Assembly (NCBI RefSeq): GCF_022965805.1
Contig: NC_133105.1
Coordinates: forward strand, 30,954,311 to 31,018,310
From: Primulina eburnea
Lineage: Eukaryota; Streptophyta; Magnoliopsida; Lamiales; Gesneriaceae
Reading direction: 5' to 3'
Length of the DNA: 64,000 bases
Below, piece after piece: positions 22,055 to 31,663 of this stretch; within the stretch, counting starts at the first letter, position 1; every line of letters starts with the position of its first letter. The notes below the pieces were generated by a model that was not told the origin of the DNA, searched no databases, and saw only the letters and a list, made by a program, of their open reading frames with translations. Made by a program: the position numbers and the translations under genes.

Positions 22055-24203
22055 CATTTCTATAGACTTTATTTTGGGGTTGCCTTGGACTAAGATGGGG
22101 AGGGATTCTATTTTTGTTGTTGTGGATAGATTCTCTAAGATGGCACATTTTATAGCTTGTCATAAAACACATGATGCTTCAAACATTGCGGATTTGTTCT
22201 TTAGAGAAGTCGTTAGGTTGCATGGCATGCCTAGGACTATTGTTTCTGGTCGCGATGTTAAATTCTTGAGTTACTTTTGGAAGACTATATGGGCTAAACT
22301 TGGCACAAAGTTGTTGTTTTCTACTAATTGTCATCCTCAAACGGATGGACAAACTGAAGTTGTCAATAGAACTTTGAGAACACTTTTGCGTGCTATTCTT
22401 AAAAAGAACTTGGATTGACATTTCTATTAACTTTATTTTGGGGTTGCCTAGGACTCAGAAAGGGAGGGATTCTATTTTTGTTGTTGTGGATAGATTTTCT
22501 AAGATGACACATTTTATAGCTTGCCATAAAATCGATGATGCTTCAAACATTGCGGATTTGTTCTTTAGAGAAGTCGCTAGGTTGCATGGCATGCCTAGGA
22601 CTATTGTTTCTGGTCGCGATGTTAAATTTTTGAGTTACTTTTGGAAGACTTTATGGGATAAACTTGGCACAAAATTGTTGTTTTCTACTACTTGTCATCT
22701 TCAAACGGATGGACAAACTGAAGTTGTCAATAGAACTTTGGGAACACTTTTGCGTGCTATTCTTAGAAAGAACTTGGATTGAAATTTCTATTGACTTTAT
22801 TTTGGGGTTGCCTACGACTAAGAAGGAGAGGGATTCTATTTTCGCTGTTGTGGATATATTCTCTAAGATGGCACATTTATAGCTTGTCATAAAACCGATG
22901 ATGCTTCAAACATTGCGGATTTGTTCTTTAGAGAAGTCGTTAGGTTGCATGGCATGCCTAGGACTATTGTTTCTGATCGCGATGTTATATTCTTGAGTTA
23001 CTTATGGAAGACTTTATGGGCTAAACTTGGCACAAAATTGTTGTTTTCTACTACTTGTCATCCCAAACGGATGGACAAACTGAAGTTGTCAATAGAACTT
23101 TGGGAACACTTTTGCGTGCTATTCTTAAAAAGAACTTGGATTGACATTTCTATGGACTTTATTTTGGGGTTGCCTAGGACTAAGAAAGGGAGGGATTCTA
23201 TTTTTGTTGTTGTGGATAGATTCTCTAAGATGACACATTTTATAGCTTGTCATAAAACAGATGATGTTTCAAACATTGCGGACTTGTTCTTTAGAGAAGT
23301 CGTTAGATTGCATGGCATGCCTAGAACTATTGTTTCTGGTCGCGATGTTAAATTCTTGAGTTACTTTTGGAAGACTTCATGTGCTAAACTTGGCACAAAA
23401 TTGTTGTTTTCTACTACTTGTCATCCTCAAACGGATGGACAAACTGAAGTTGTCAATAGAACTTTAGGAACACTTTTGCGTGCTATTCTTAAAAAGAACT
23501 TGCATTGACATTTCTATAGACTTTATTTTGGGGTTTCCTAGGACTAAGAAAGGGAGGGATTCTATTTTTGTTGTTGTGGATAGATTCTCTAAGATAGCAC
23601 ATTTTATAGCTTGTCATAAAATCGATGATGCTTCAAACTTTGCGGATTTGTTCTTTAGAGAAGTCGCTAGGTTGCATGGCATGCCTAGGACTATTGTTTC
23701 TGGTCGCGATGTTAAATTCTTGAGTTACTTTTGGAAGACTTTGTGGGCTAAAATTGGCACAAAATTGTTGTTTTCTACTACTTGTCATCCTCAAACGGAT
23801 GGAAAAACTGAAGTTGTCAATAGAACTTTGGGAACACTTTTGCGTGCTATTCTTAAAAAGAACTTGGATTGAAATTTCTATGGACTTTATTTTGGGGTTG
23901 CCTAGGACTAAGAAGGAGAGGGATTCTATTTTCGCTGTTGTGGATAGATTCTCTAAGATGGCACATTTATAGCTTGGAATAAAACCGATGATGCTTCAAA
24001 CATTGCGGATTTTTTCTTTAGAGAAGTCGCAAGGTTGCATGGCATGCATAGGACTATTGTTTCTGGTCGCAATGTTAAATTCTTGAGTTACTTTTGGAAG
24101 ACTTTATGGGCTAAACTTGGCACAAAATTGTTGTTTTCTACTACTTGTCATCCTCAAATGGATGGACAAACTGAAGTTGTCAATTGAACTTTGGGAACAC
24201 TTT
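22055..24203 (+). repeat. SatIN higher-order repeat 6, incomplete
   Basis: Begins B-C-G' as in blocks 4 and 5, then has three less typical monomers mixing H-, C- and G-like variants. The last, partial monomer has a stop at the position of the first residue after VVN, and is cut at 24203 by the GypB-outer LTR. Confidence 0.75.
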
Positions 24204-24883
24204 TGTAATAGCCGAGCCCGGTGTACGGTACGGTTTTAGTTTTATGTGTTTATTGGGTTTTATGATTTAGAAGATTTGAGTTGTGTTATGGGTTATAGTT
24301 TAGTTGGTATTATTGTTTGTGGCTTGGTTGTTGTATTAGATGTTGTTGGTTGCGTCGTTTCAGCGTTGCAGATTGATTTTAGTTGCTTTGGATTGCTTCT
24401 TGGCCGAAGCTGTACCGCACCCGCACTCATTGTAGGGACTGCACCCGCGGTCTCATTTATTGGATTTTGGGAGTTTGGCCGTGGCATCACCGCACCCGCG
24501 GCAGTGCAAGGACCGCACCCGCGGTGAGACCGCACCCGCGGTATTTTCAGCACCGCACCCACGGTCATCGTGCATGGATTTTAATTTGGTTGGCCGAAGG
24601 CATAGCGCACCCGTGGTGCTTGTGGCAGCGCACCCGCGGTCTTGTATTATTGAGGTATGGGCGAAGCTTTAAGTTGCTTTTTGGTTGAGTTGACTTCACT
24701 TTTCACCTTTCCTTTCCTCCATTTTCGAGATTTCTCTCTAGAAACAAGGGTTTCCTTCATTTCATTTCATTTCCTAGCTTTGATTCTTGGATTTTTTTGG
24801 ATTTCCGAGTTGAGATCGAGCTTCTACGTGGTGAGAGGAAGCTAAGGTAAGTTTTTGGTTGAGTTCTATCATGGTGTTGGAAT
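24204..24883 (+). repeat. GypB-outer 5' LTR, first part
   Basis: Begins TGTAATAGCCGAGCCC like the two GypB-inner LTRs. It is interrupted after 680 bases by the GypB-inner insertion and resumes at 40436. It carries diverged GC-rich modules (24408-24640), but the TATA box seen in GypB-inner is replaced by an unrelated string. The five bases before it, ACTTT, belong to SatIN. Confidence 0.9.
24408..24640 (+). repeat. GC-rich modules in GypB-outer LTR
   Basis: Eight or so copies of ACCGCACCCGCGGT-like units, several with single-base changes. The number and spacing differ from GypB-inner, showing that the cluster turns over within the family. Confidence 0.75.
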
Positions 24884-25084
24884 TGTAATAGCCGAGCCCT
24901 GTGTACGGTACGATTTAAGTTTCGTATGTTATTTGGGTTATGTGAGTAGATGTTTAGAGTTGTGTTTTGGGCCATAGTATTATTGATTATTATTGTTCTT
25001 GAGGTGTTAGTTGTTGTTGGTTGTTCGTTTCAGAGTTTCGGATCGATTTTGGTTGGTTGATTTTTGTTCATTGCCGTAGCAAGA

Positions 25085-25290
25085 GTGCAACAGCGGTGTT
25101 AGAGGAGTGCCCCCGCGGTGTACTGTGCAGATTTTAGAGTTGGAGGGCCGTAGCATCACCGCACCCGCGGTGTGTACCGCACCCGCGGTGCTTGCAGTGC
25201 CGCACCCGCGGTGTTAGTGGTTCAGGATTTTTGTGGAGTGCCGTGAGCTCAGCGCACCCGCGGCCCTTGTGTTGGCGCACCCGCGGTGGA
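25085..25290 (+). repeat. GC-rich module cluster in GypB-inner 5' LTR
   Basis: Five clear and two degraded copies of CACCGCACCCGCGGTG. The last copy ends 13 bases before the TATA box. The same module is in the GypA LTRs although the rest of the two LTRs cannot be aligned. Confidence 0.82.
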
Positions 25291-25302
25291 GGTATGGGCG
25301 AG

Positions 25303-25313
25303 ATATTTATACC
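25303..25313 (+). promoter_or_regulatory. TATA box of GypB-inner 5' LTR
   Basis: ATATTTATACC directly downstream of the GC-rich modules. The same string is at 39275-39285 in the 3' LTR. Confidence 0.6.
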
Positions 25314-26472
25314 TTTTTGGAGTGGTTAGCCATCACTTTACCTTTTCTTTCCCTCTCATTTCCGATTTCCTCTCTTTTTGCAAGGGTTTTCTACCATTTC
25401 TTTTGTTCCCTATCTTCAATCCAAGCTTCTTTTCGACGATTCGAGTTGAGATCGATGTTCTCCTTGGTGCTAGGAAGCTTAGGTAAGCTTTTGGTGCGAT
25501 TCTATTAAGGTTTTGAGTTAAGGGTTGTCTTGGGTTTGATGTTTTGATGGTTTAATGGATTATTTGACTTGAGTTTTTGGATATAGAGTTGATGTTGGTG
25601 TTGTTTATGGATTATTGTTGTAGGTGGTGTACCAAGAGTAAGATTCAAGGTGTTATTGTGGTTTGTAAGTGGAATTTCATTCCTTTGCTCACATGATGTT
25701 ATATGTATTGTGTTTCAAAGGTTTTAATGTGTTATTCCCTTCATTTGATTCATGTTTATGTATTGATTTCATTGATATGTATATTGGAGGCATTGATGTC
25801 TCACTATTGTTAAAAATGGAATACAAGAGAAAAGATAGAGATTGCGAAACGACGGCTTTAAATGCTATTCAGAGTTCAAATGTTTTATTGGATTGATTAA
25901 TCATAGTCAGAGCATTACATGCAATTAGTTGATCAACGACCATAGGCTTTTATCCCTCACAGTTATCGATTTATATCGATGGGATTTTTGCAACCACAGA
26001 CAGAGATACTATTGATATCAATCCAACCAGAGAAAAGAGAATACCATCTTATTGCTGTCTTATTGATATGCTATTGCTACAGTTATTGCTACAGTATTTA
26101 TGTTTCAGAGTTGATGGTATTTATGATTTCAAAGTCATGTTTTACAGAGTATACTATGTATCATTGCTATGTAAGAGTTCCACTTGCTGAGATTTATTCT
26201 CATTTCAGTTATTTCATGTGATGCAGATCAGAGTAGCGGCCCGGGACGTTGACTGTGGACAGGGGGTCATATGCATACACCGTTGGAAGGAAGATTTTGG
26301 CATGATCATAAGAATGATGTTTTGTATTTTGCTTCGTCATTTAAATGATCATGTATTATTATTTTGTAAAGATGTTTAAAGAATCTTATTTTGAAACTCC
26401 TTCCATATTTTAAAGAAAATTTTAATTTCCGCTGCGTATTTTATTTAAAGAGGTCAGAGGTGTCACATTTAG

Positions 26473-26485
26473 TGGTATCAGAGCC
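26473..26485 (+). other. GypB-inner primer binding site
   Basis: TGGTATCAGAGCC, five bases after the 5' LTR; complementary to the 3' end of plant initiator-Met tRNA. About 120 bases of leader follow before the gag ATG. Confidence 0.92.
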
Positions 26486-26603
26486 GTGTTCTTCGGACCA
26501 ATGCATATGACTTCGTCTACTTTCAACTGTCCGGGTATGTTTTCTTGCATCTATCCATTGTTATATATTGATATGTCTTTTGTGAGCCATTGTAGAGTAG
26601 AGG

Positions 26604-28301
26604 ATGCCACCTAAGAGGAAAGCAGTAGAGGGTGAGGATAGTTTTTCCTCGAGAGTTGTCGATGAGTTCGGCAAGTTGCATAAAGAGCAGGCCAAGGTCC
26701 ACAGTGAGCAGATCCAGCAGTTGCTCCGATTGCAAGGAGCAGGTCAGGGCAGAGGTCAAGTGAGAGGCCAAGTTGCTCAGGCTGTTGGCACTGATGCCGT
26801 CTTTTCTGCTTTCAAGAGGATGGATCCGCCGGAATTTTCAGGGAGCACCGATCCTTTAGTTGCTGTCGAGTGGGTCAAGGCTTTAGAGGCGATCTTCGAT
26901 CATCTCCACTACGAGGACAGAGACCGTATCAACTGTGCTGTATTCATGTTGGTTAAAGCTGCACGCATTTGGTGGAATGCGACCAAAGTTGGAGTTGATG
27001 TCTCGACGCTGAAGTGGTCAGAGTTTACAGACTTGTTCTATGACAAGTATTTCCCCGATGCACTTCGAGCGAGGAAGGTTACGGAGTTCTTGGAGCTTCG
27101 ACAGGGGAGCTTGAACGTTGATGAGTATATTCTGAAGTTTGAGGAGGGTTGCTTGTTTGCTCCGTACATTGCATCCAACGACAAAGATAAAGGCGCTCAT
27201 TTCATTCGAGGCCTTAGATCTGAGATTCGTCGTGATATCAACATGTCCAAGGCCGTGACTTTCAAGGAGATCGTGTCCAAAGCTTTGTTGGCCGAGCAGG
27301 ATGAGAAGGACATCGCCAGGGAGAGGCAAGAGAGGCATCAAGCTATTGCTCAGAGAGGCCAGGGTTCTAATCAGAGGGGCAGGGATCGTTTCAAGGGCAA
27401 GGGCAAGATGGAGTCGAGTCCTAGACATCCGCCAGTTCCAGTTGATCTCGAGAAGCCACTTTGCCCTAAGTGTGGCAAACATCATCGAGGAGAGTGCAGA
27501 CTTGGCACTCATTCTTGTTACCGTTGTGACACGGCAGGCCACGTTTCCAGGAATTGTCCAAGTGGAGCTAACCAAGGGAAGGTGCAGGGTCGCATCTTTT
27601 CGAGGACCAAGGAAGGTATTAATTATGATTCTTCTGTGATCTCTAGTGCTATTTTAATTTCAGACAGAGTAGCTACTACTTTGATTGATACTGGTGCTAC
27701 TCATTCTTTTATGTCTGAATTGTTTTTGAGATCTTTGGGTATAGTTCCTTCTGTTATTCCCCTCCGGTTCAATGTTGTTTTGCCTTCGGGAGATGTCTTG
27801 TGCCCGACATCTATTGTGTATGCATGCCTTGTTCGTATTGATGATAGAGAGGTCTTTGCTGATTTGATTGTGATCCCGATGGTTGCCTTTGATGTTATTC
27901 TTGGCATGGATTGGCTTTCAACTTACCGTGCAGTGATCGATTGCGTTGCTAAGACGGTGACTTTTGCAGATGATAGCAATAAGGGAGGAGTTCTCGCCAC
28001 TGCAGGTACTTCGCTGGTCCTTCCTTTTATTTCTTGTCTTGAGGCTGAGAGATTGCTGTGTAGAGGTTGCGATGGTTTTCTTGCTTCTATTGTGGATGTG
28101 GATGGTTTGGTTAAGTTGAATATTGATGATATTGATGTTGTGAGGGAGTTTGCCGATGTGTTTGAGGATGATATTCCGGGTTTGCCGCCGGACAGAGATG
28201 TGGAGTTCGTTATCGATTTAGCTCTAGGTACGGTTCCTATTTCTAAGGCTCCGTATAGGATGGCCCCTACCGAGATGAAGGAGTTGAAGACGAAGTTGTA
28301 G
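26604..28301 (+). pseudogene. GypB-inner gag-protease
   Basis: A 565-codon open frame from ATG (MPPKRKAVEG). Residues about 70-240 are the gag capsid-like region. Two zinc-binding clusters follow: CPKCGKHHRGEC and the classical knuckle CYRCDTAGHVSRNC at 305-318. The aspartic protease active site is LIDTGATHSF with D362. The frame ends at a TAG (28299-28301) at the protease-RT border, and RT continues in the same frame directly after it, so the stop interrupts one gag-pol polyprotein. Gag could still be made from this copy; pol could not without readthrough. CAG-to-TAG mutation is the likely origin. Confidence 0.93.
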
Positions 28302-29276
28302 GATCTTCTAGACAAGGGTTTTATTCGACCGAGTTCTTCGCCTTGGGGAGCTCCGGTTCTATTTGTTAAGAAGAAAGATGGTTCTTTGCGGCTGTGTATC
28401 GACTACAGAGAGCTCAACAAAGTGACTGTCAAGAACAAGTATCCGTTGCCACGGATTGATGATCTATTTGATCAGCTTCATGGTGCTACTGTATTTTCGA
28501 AGATTGATCTTCGGTCTGGCTACTATCAGTTGAAGGTTAGGGAGTCCGATATCCCTAAGACGGCGTTCAGGACCAGGTATGGTCACTATGAGTTTCTCGT
28601 GATGTCTTTTGGTCTGACCAATGCCCCTTCAGTCTTCATGGATCTGATGAACCGTGTGTTCAAGACGTTCTTGGATAGCTTCGTCATTGTCTTCATCGAC
28701 GAAATCCTGATCTATTCCAAGACCAGAGAGCTTCATTCAGAGCATCTCAGAGTTGTGCTTCAGTTGTTGAGAGAGAGGAGGCTATTTGCCAAGTTGAAGA
28801 AGTGCGAGTTTTGGTTGGATCAGATTTCTTTTCTAGGCCATGTCGTCTCGAGGGATGGGATAGCTGTTGATCCAGTGAAGATAGAGGCGATTCAGAAGTG
28901 GCCTATTCCTACCACTGTCTCAGAGGTACGCACTTTCCTTGGTTTGGCGGGTTATTATCGTCGTTTCATTTCAAATTTTTCCAAGATTGCCCTGCCATTG
29001 TCCAATCTGACGAGGAAGACTGTGAAGTTCGAGTGGTCCATTGACTGCCAGAGTGCATTTCAGGAGTTGAAGGATAGATTGACGACAACTCCTGTTCTTT
29101 CATTGCCCAGTGGTTCAGAGGATTTCGTTGTCTATACCGATGCGTCGAAGAAAGGCCTTGGTGCAGTGCTGATGCAGCGAGGTAAGGTCATTACCTATGC
29201 TTCTCGCCAGCTGAAGGATTACGAGAGGAATTATCCGACGCATGATTTAGAGCTGGCAGCTGTGGTTTCGCCTTGA
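28302..29276 (+). pseudogene. GypB-inner reverse transcriptase-RNase H, N-terminal part
   Basis: Continues in the frame of gag after the TAG. It carries normal gypsy RT blocks ([26 protein letters not shown]) but the active site reads FIDEIL: the second of the two catalytic aspartates (codon at 28701-28703) is glutamate, which is expected to abolish or strongly weaken polymerisation. RNase H begins near YTDASKKG. A one-base deletion at about 29268 shifts the frame and creates the stop at 29274-29276; the frame starting 29273 carries on with the rest of RNase H. Confidence 0.92.
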
Positions 29277-29562
29277 AGATCTGGAGACATTACTTGTATG
29301 GCGAAAAGTGTGAGATCTTCACGGACCACAAGAGTTTGAAGTATCTGTTTTCCCAGAAAGAGCTCAATATGCGACAGAGGAGGTGGTTAGAGCTTGTCAA
29401 AGACTATGATGTGACTATCAGTTACCACCCAGGGAAGGCGAATGTTGTGGCCGATGCGTTGAGCCGTAAGTCAAGTTCTTCCTTGAGTTCTTTGATTCAG
29501 AGGCCATTGTTGATGGATTTGCAGAGAGAGGAGATTACTTTGGTAGTTCCGGGGACTATTGC
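29273..29562 (+). pseudogene. GypB-inner RNase H C-terminal part, cut by GypC
   Basis: Encodes the end of RNase H ([11 protein letters not shown], then [17 protein letters not shown]) in a frame shifted relative to the preceding part. The coding sequence is cut at 29562 by the LTR of GypC, with ATTGC at 29558-29562 as one duplication copy. It resumes at 37349. Confidence 0.9.
29558..29562. other. Target-site duplication of GypC, left copy
   Basis: ATTGC here and at 37344-37348 flank GypC exactly and fix its LTR ends as TGTGGGG and TTACA on the plus strand. Confidence 0.9.
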
Positions 29563-30198
29563 TGTGGGGACCCGGACGCTAAATATCTTTGGGATTTAAT
29601 TATCAATTAAGATAAAACAGGGTCTAAAATTTTTTTTTTCGTTTTAAGATATAACTGCGGAAGGTAATGGAATCTAAATACTATACATGTCTATATAAAA
29701 TACATTTCAGTATTAAAATACAACGAGCTAATCTAAGGTTCAACTACTAAAGTCCAGTAATAAAACCAAGTCTACTGTAAGTCCGGAATCACCACGCTAC
29801 ACTCGTCTTCTCTCATCATCATCTTGACCCTGATCCAGCCCCACCTGTTGTCATGCACACATACAAAACAAGACAACAGCCGGATAACTCCGGTGAGAAA
29901 TAAATCCCAGTATAAAACATGGTAAACATGTATATACATAAAATAATTCATGAAACATGCTGTCACGAATAAAATCAAAACATTAGATTTCATAAGCTAT
30001 GAAATCTAATCACAATAAACATGCAGTTCAAATCAGCTAAGCATGCATATAACCAATCTAAATCATAAAGACATGTTAGCACAACTGGAAGCAATAACGA
30101 TGGGTCCCATGATCTAGGAGCCACATCCATATGTGCATGCAGTCCTAATCAAATCATGTCTAGACTCGACTCAACTATAACTCTAGGGATCCCGGGGT

Positions 30199-30258
30199 GA
30201 ATAAGACGTCACTGGCTGTCACCTACCCAACCACTCGGGGCGACTGTACGTCTTATTC
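30199..30258 (-). other. Inverted repeat in GypC LTR
   Basis: Arms GAATAAGACGT (30199-30209) and ACGTCTTATTC (30248-30258), 38 bases apart. The surrounding ~90 bases are clearly related to 100-190 of the GypA LTR, whereas the U3 parts of the two LTRs differ. The second LTR copy is near 35896-35955. Confidence 0.65.
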
Positions 30259-31233
30259 CTAGACTTCGGTCCGAGCTGTATCGACGGCTGGCAATAGGAG
30301 TAATGACTACTCCTAAGTTGAGATACACCGAACGTCTAGAAGTCTGACAATGACTGTCAAGACTGTCCTATCTTAAATGCAATGAATAACAATCTGTAAA
30401 CAAGCATAATCATATTCATAACTGAATATCACAATTATCTTACCTGCTTGCATACAATTCTACAATCAAAGCATAATCAGGTAACAATATAAATAATAAT
30501 CAAGTATGTGATTTTATTGGGACACTCAAATTAATCTAATTTGAGTTATGCTTCCCGAATATCACATGAATTATACCTTTGTCATCCCCGTCTGATGAAG
30601 ACGAAGTCTCGAAGTCGAATTTGTCCATATCTGATCTGAAATGACAATAACCAATACATTGTATCAATGGATAATCCAATTCAAAATCTATCTGGTCAAT
30701 ATCTGAATACACTACAATCTGATTCATATCAACCATATCACAAGATAACAGAAACCAATACTGGATTTAATCAATCTGTACCAACTGATGTTTCGACGGC
30801 ATACCAATACTGTCTCGATAACCCCGTCAGTCTAAACATCACAACTATAATACCAGACTTCGAAATCCATACTGATACAAATGATAATCTCAATAACAAT
30901 ACGAATCTGATATAAAATCTCAATCAAATCAACTCTACAATTCATAACAATGCCATAAACAATCTGTTTCTAAATCTGACTTCGATTCTATAATATCTAC
31001 GGTAGCAGAAATCCCATATCTGAATCGTATTCAATTCTAACAACATCATAAATTCAAATCTTGTCTAAACGTAATAAAACTTACGTCCAGTTGTAGTCTG
31101 TGTTGATAGGAACTCAATACCGAAGTCGGATTTCAATTCTGATAAACGATTTGCTCGAAAATCAATTTCTCAAATCAAGAACAAATCCTTTCTCCCATTT
31201 CTCGATTTTTCCTTTTCTGAATTGTGAAGGAAC

Positions 31234-31250
31234 TTATATATATATATATC
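31234..31250 (-). promoter_or_regulatory. TATA tract of GypC LTR
   Basis: An alternating TA run at the expected place just downstream (element sense) of the GC hairpins. The run differs by two bases in length from the other LTR (36931-36945). Confidence 0.5.
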
Positions 31251-31300
31251 ATACGTTGCATGCAAATCTGAAACGTGGCTACCTTTCTTCAAATCCAGCT

Positions 31301-31512
31301 GGCGCTCGGGCTGTAATAAAATTCCGCCCGGGCGCGAGCTCGGCGCTCGGGCGGTAAACATCTGCCGCCCGGGCGCGAGGAGTTCTGTCTCCGAGCTTCC
31401 CCATTGGCGCTCGGGCGGTCGAAATCTACCGCCCGGGCGCCACACTTGCTGCCCGAACCAAAATTTGCGATGCCATGGCGCTCGGGCGGTGCTTTTCTAC
31501 CGCTCGAGCGCC
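31301..31512 (-). repeat. Four tandem GC-rich hairpins in GypC LTR
   Basis: Hairpins at 31301-31335, 31342-31376, 31406-31441 and 31477-31512. Each has arms of about 14 bases (GGCGCTCGGGCGGT and ACCGCCCGGGCGCC) around an AT-rich loop of 7-9 bases. The second LTR has them at 36996-37207. They lie about 50 bases upstream of the TATA tract in element sense. Confidence 0.85.
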
Positions 31513-31648
31513 GAGGGTTCTGTCCACTTTCTTGGTTAATCATGCAACGACGCTCGATCTCGACATAACGGTTCATTTGAGTTCGTATAACCTCGATCAC
31601 GTCAATTAATCAATGTCTGATTACAATAATTAAGTCTCGGGCATTACA

Positions 31649-31663
31649 TTTCTCCCCCTCTTA
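31649..31663 (-). other. GypC polypurine tract
   Basis: The minus strand is AAGAGGGGGAGAAA next to the 3' LTR, as in GypA. Confidence 0.85.

Larger units (their letters stand above)
6985..24203 (+). repeat. SatIN: satellite array made of a gypsy integrase core
   Basis: Forty-six complete head-to-tail monomers of 361-365 bp (mean 363.6) fill 7149-23872, with a partial monomer at each end (6985-7148 and 23873-24203). On the plus strand each monomer reads as a Ty3/gypsy integrase catalytic core, from the first-Asp region (ISMDF) through the second-Asp region (SGRDVKF or SDRDVIF) to the Glu region ([11 protein letters not shown]). The zinc finger and C-terminal domain are absent. The 364-bp unit is not a multiple of three, so the integrase frame shifts by one at every junction and no long protein is possible. 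The parent integrase differs clearly from GypA and GypB and looks CRM-like (inference). Both edges are LTR termini. Confidence 0.95.
24884..26467 (+). repeat. GypB-inner 5' LTR
   Basis: 1584 bp, from TGTAATAGCCGAGCCC to GAGGTGTCACA. Contains GC-rich modules (25085-25290) and a TATA box (25303-25313). Matches 38851-40435 throughout. Confidence 0.95.
29563..31648 (-). repeat. GypC 3' LTR
   Basis: 2086 bp. On the element strand it begins TGTAATGCCCGAGAC and ends with CCGGGTCCCCACA. Contains four long GC-rich hairpins (31301-31512), a TATA tract (31234-31250) and an inverted repeat (30199-30258). Confidence 0.93.

Noticed and set aside
7030..24000. Dozens of 66-203-codon open frames on both strands of the satellite, as possible genes.
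   Set aside because: They are the same 364-bp unit read in three frames and in antisense. Frames break at each junction and catalytic residues are lost by class.
6985..24203. CRISPR array.
   Set aside because: Units are 364 bp of continuous repeat with no short repeat and spacer alternation, in a plant retroelement setting.
24204..25563. Tandem LTR duplication, because two LTR starts lie 680 bp apart.
   Set aside because: The first LTR resumes at 40436 after GypB-inner, with a near-perfect duplication, so it is a nested insertion.
26473..26485. tRNA gene hits at TGGTATCAGAGC sites.
   Set aside because: They are 12-13-base primer binding sites; no cloverleaf surrounds them.
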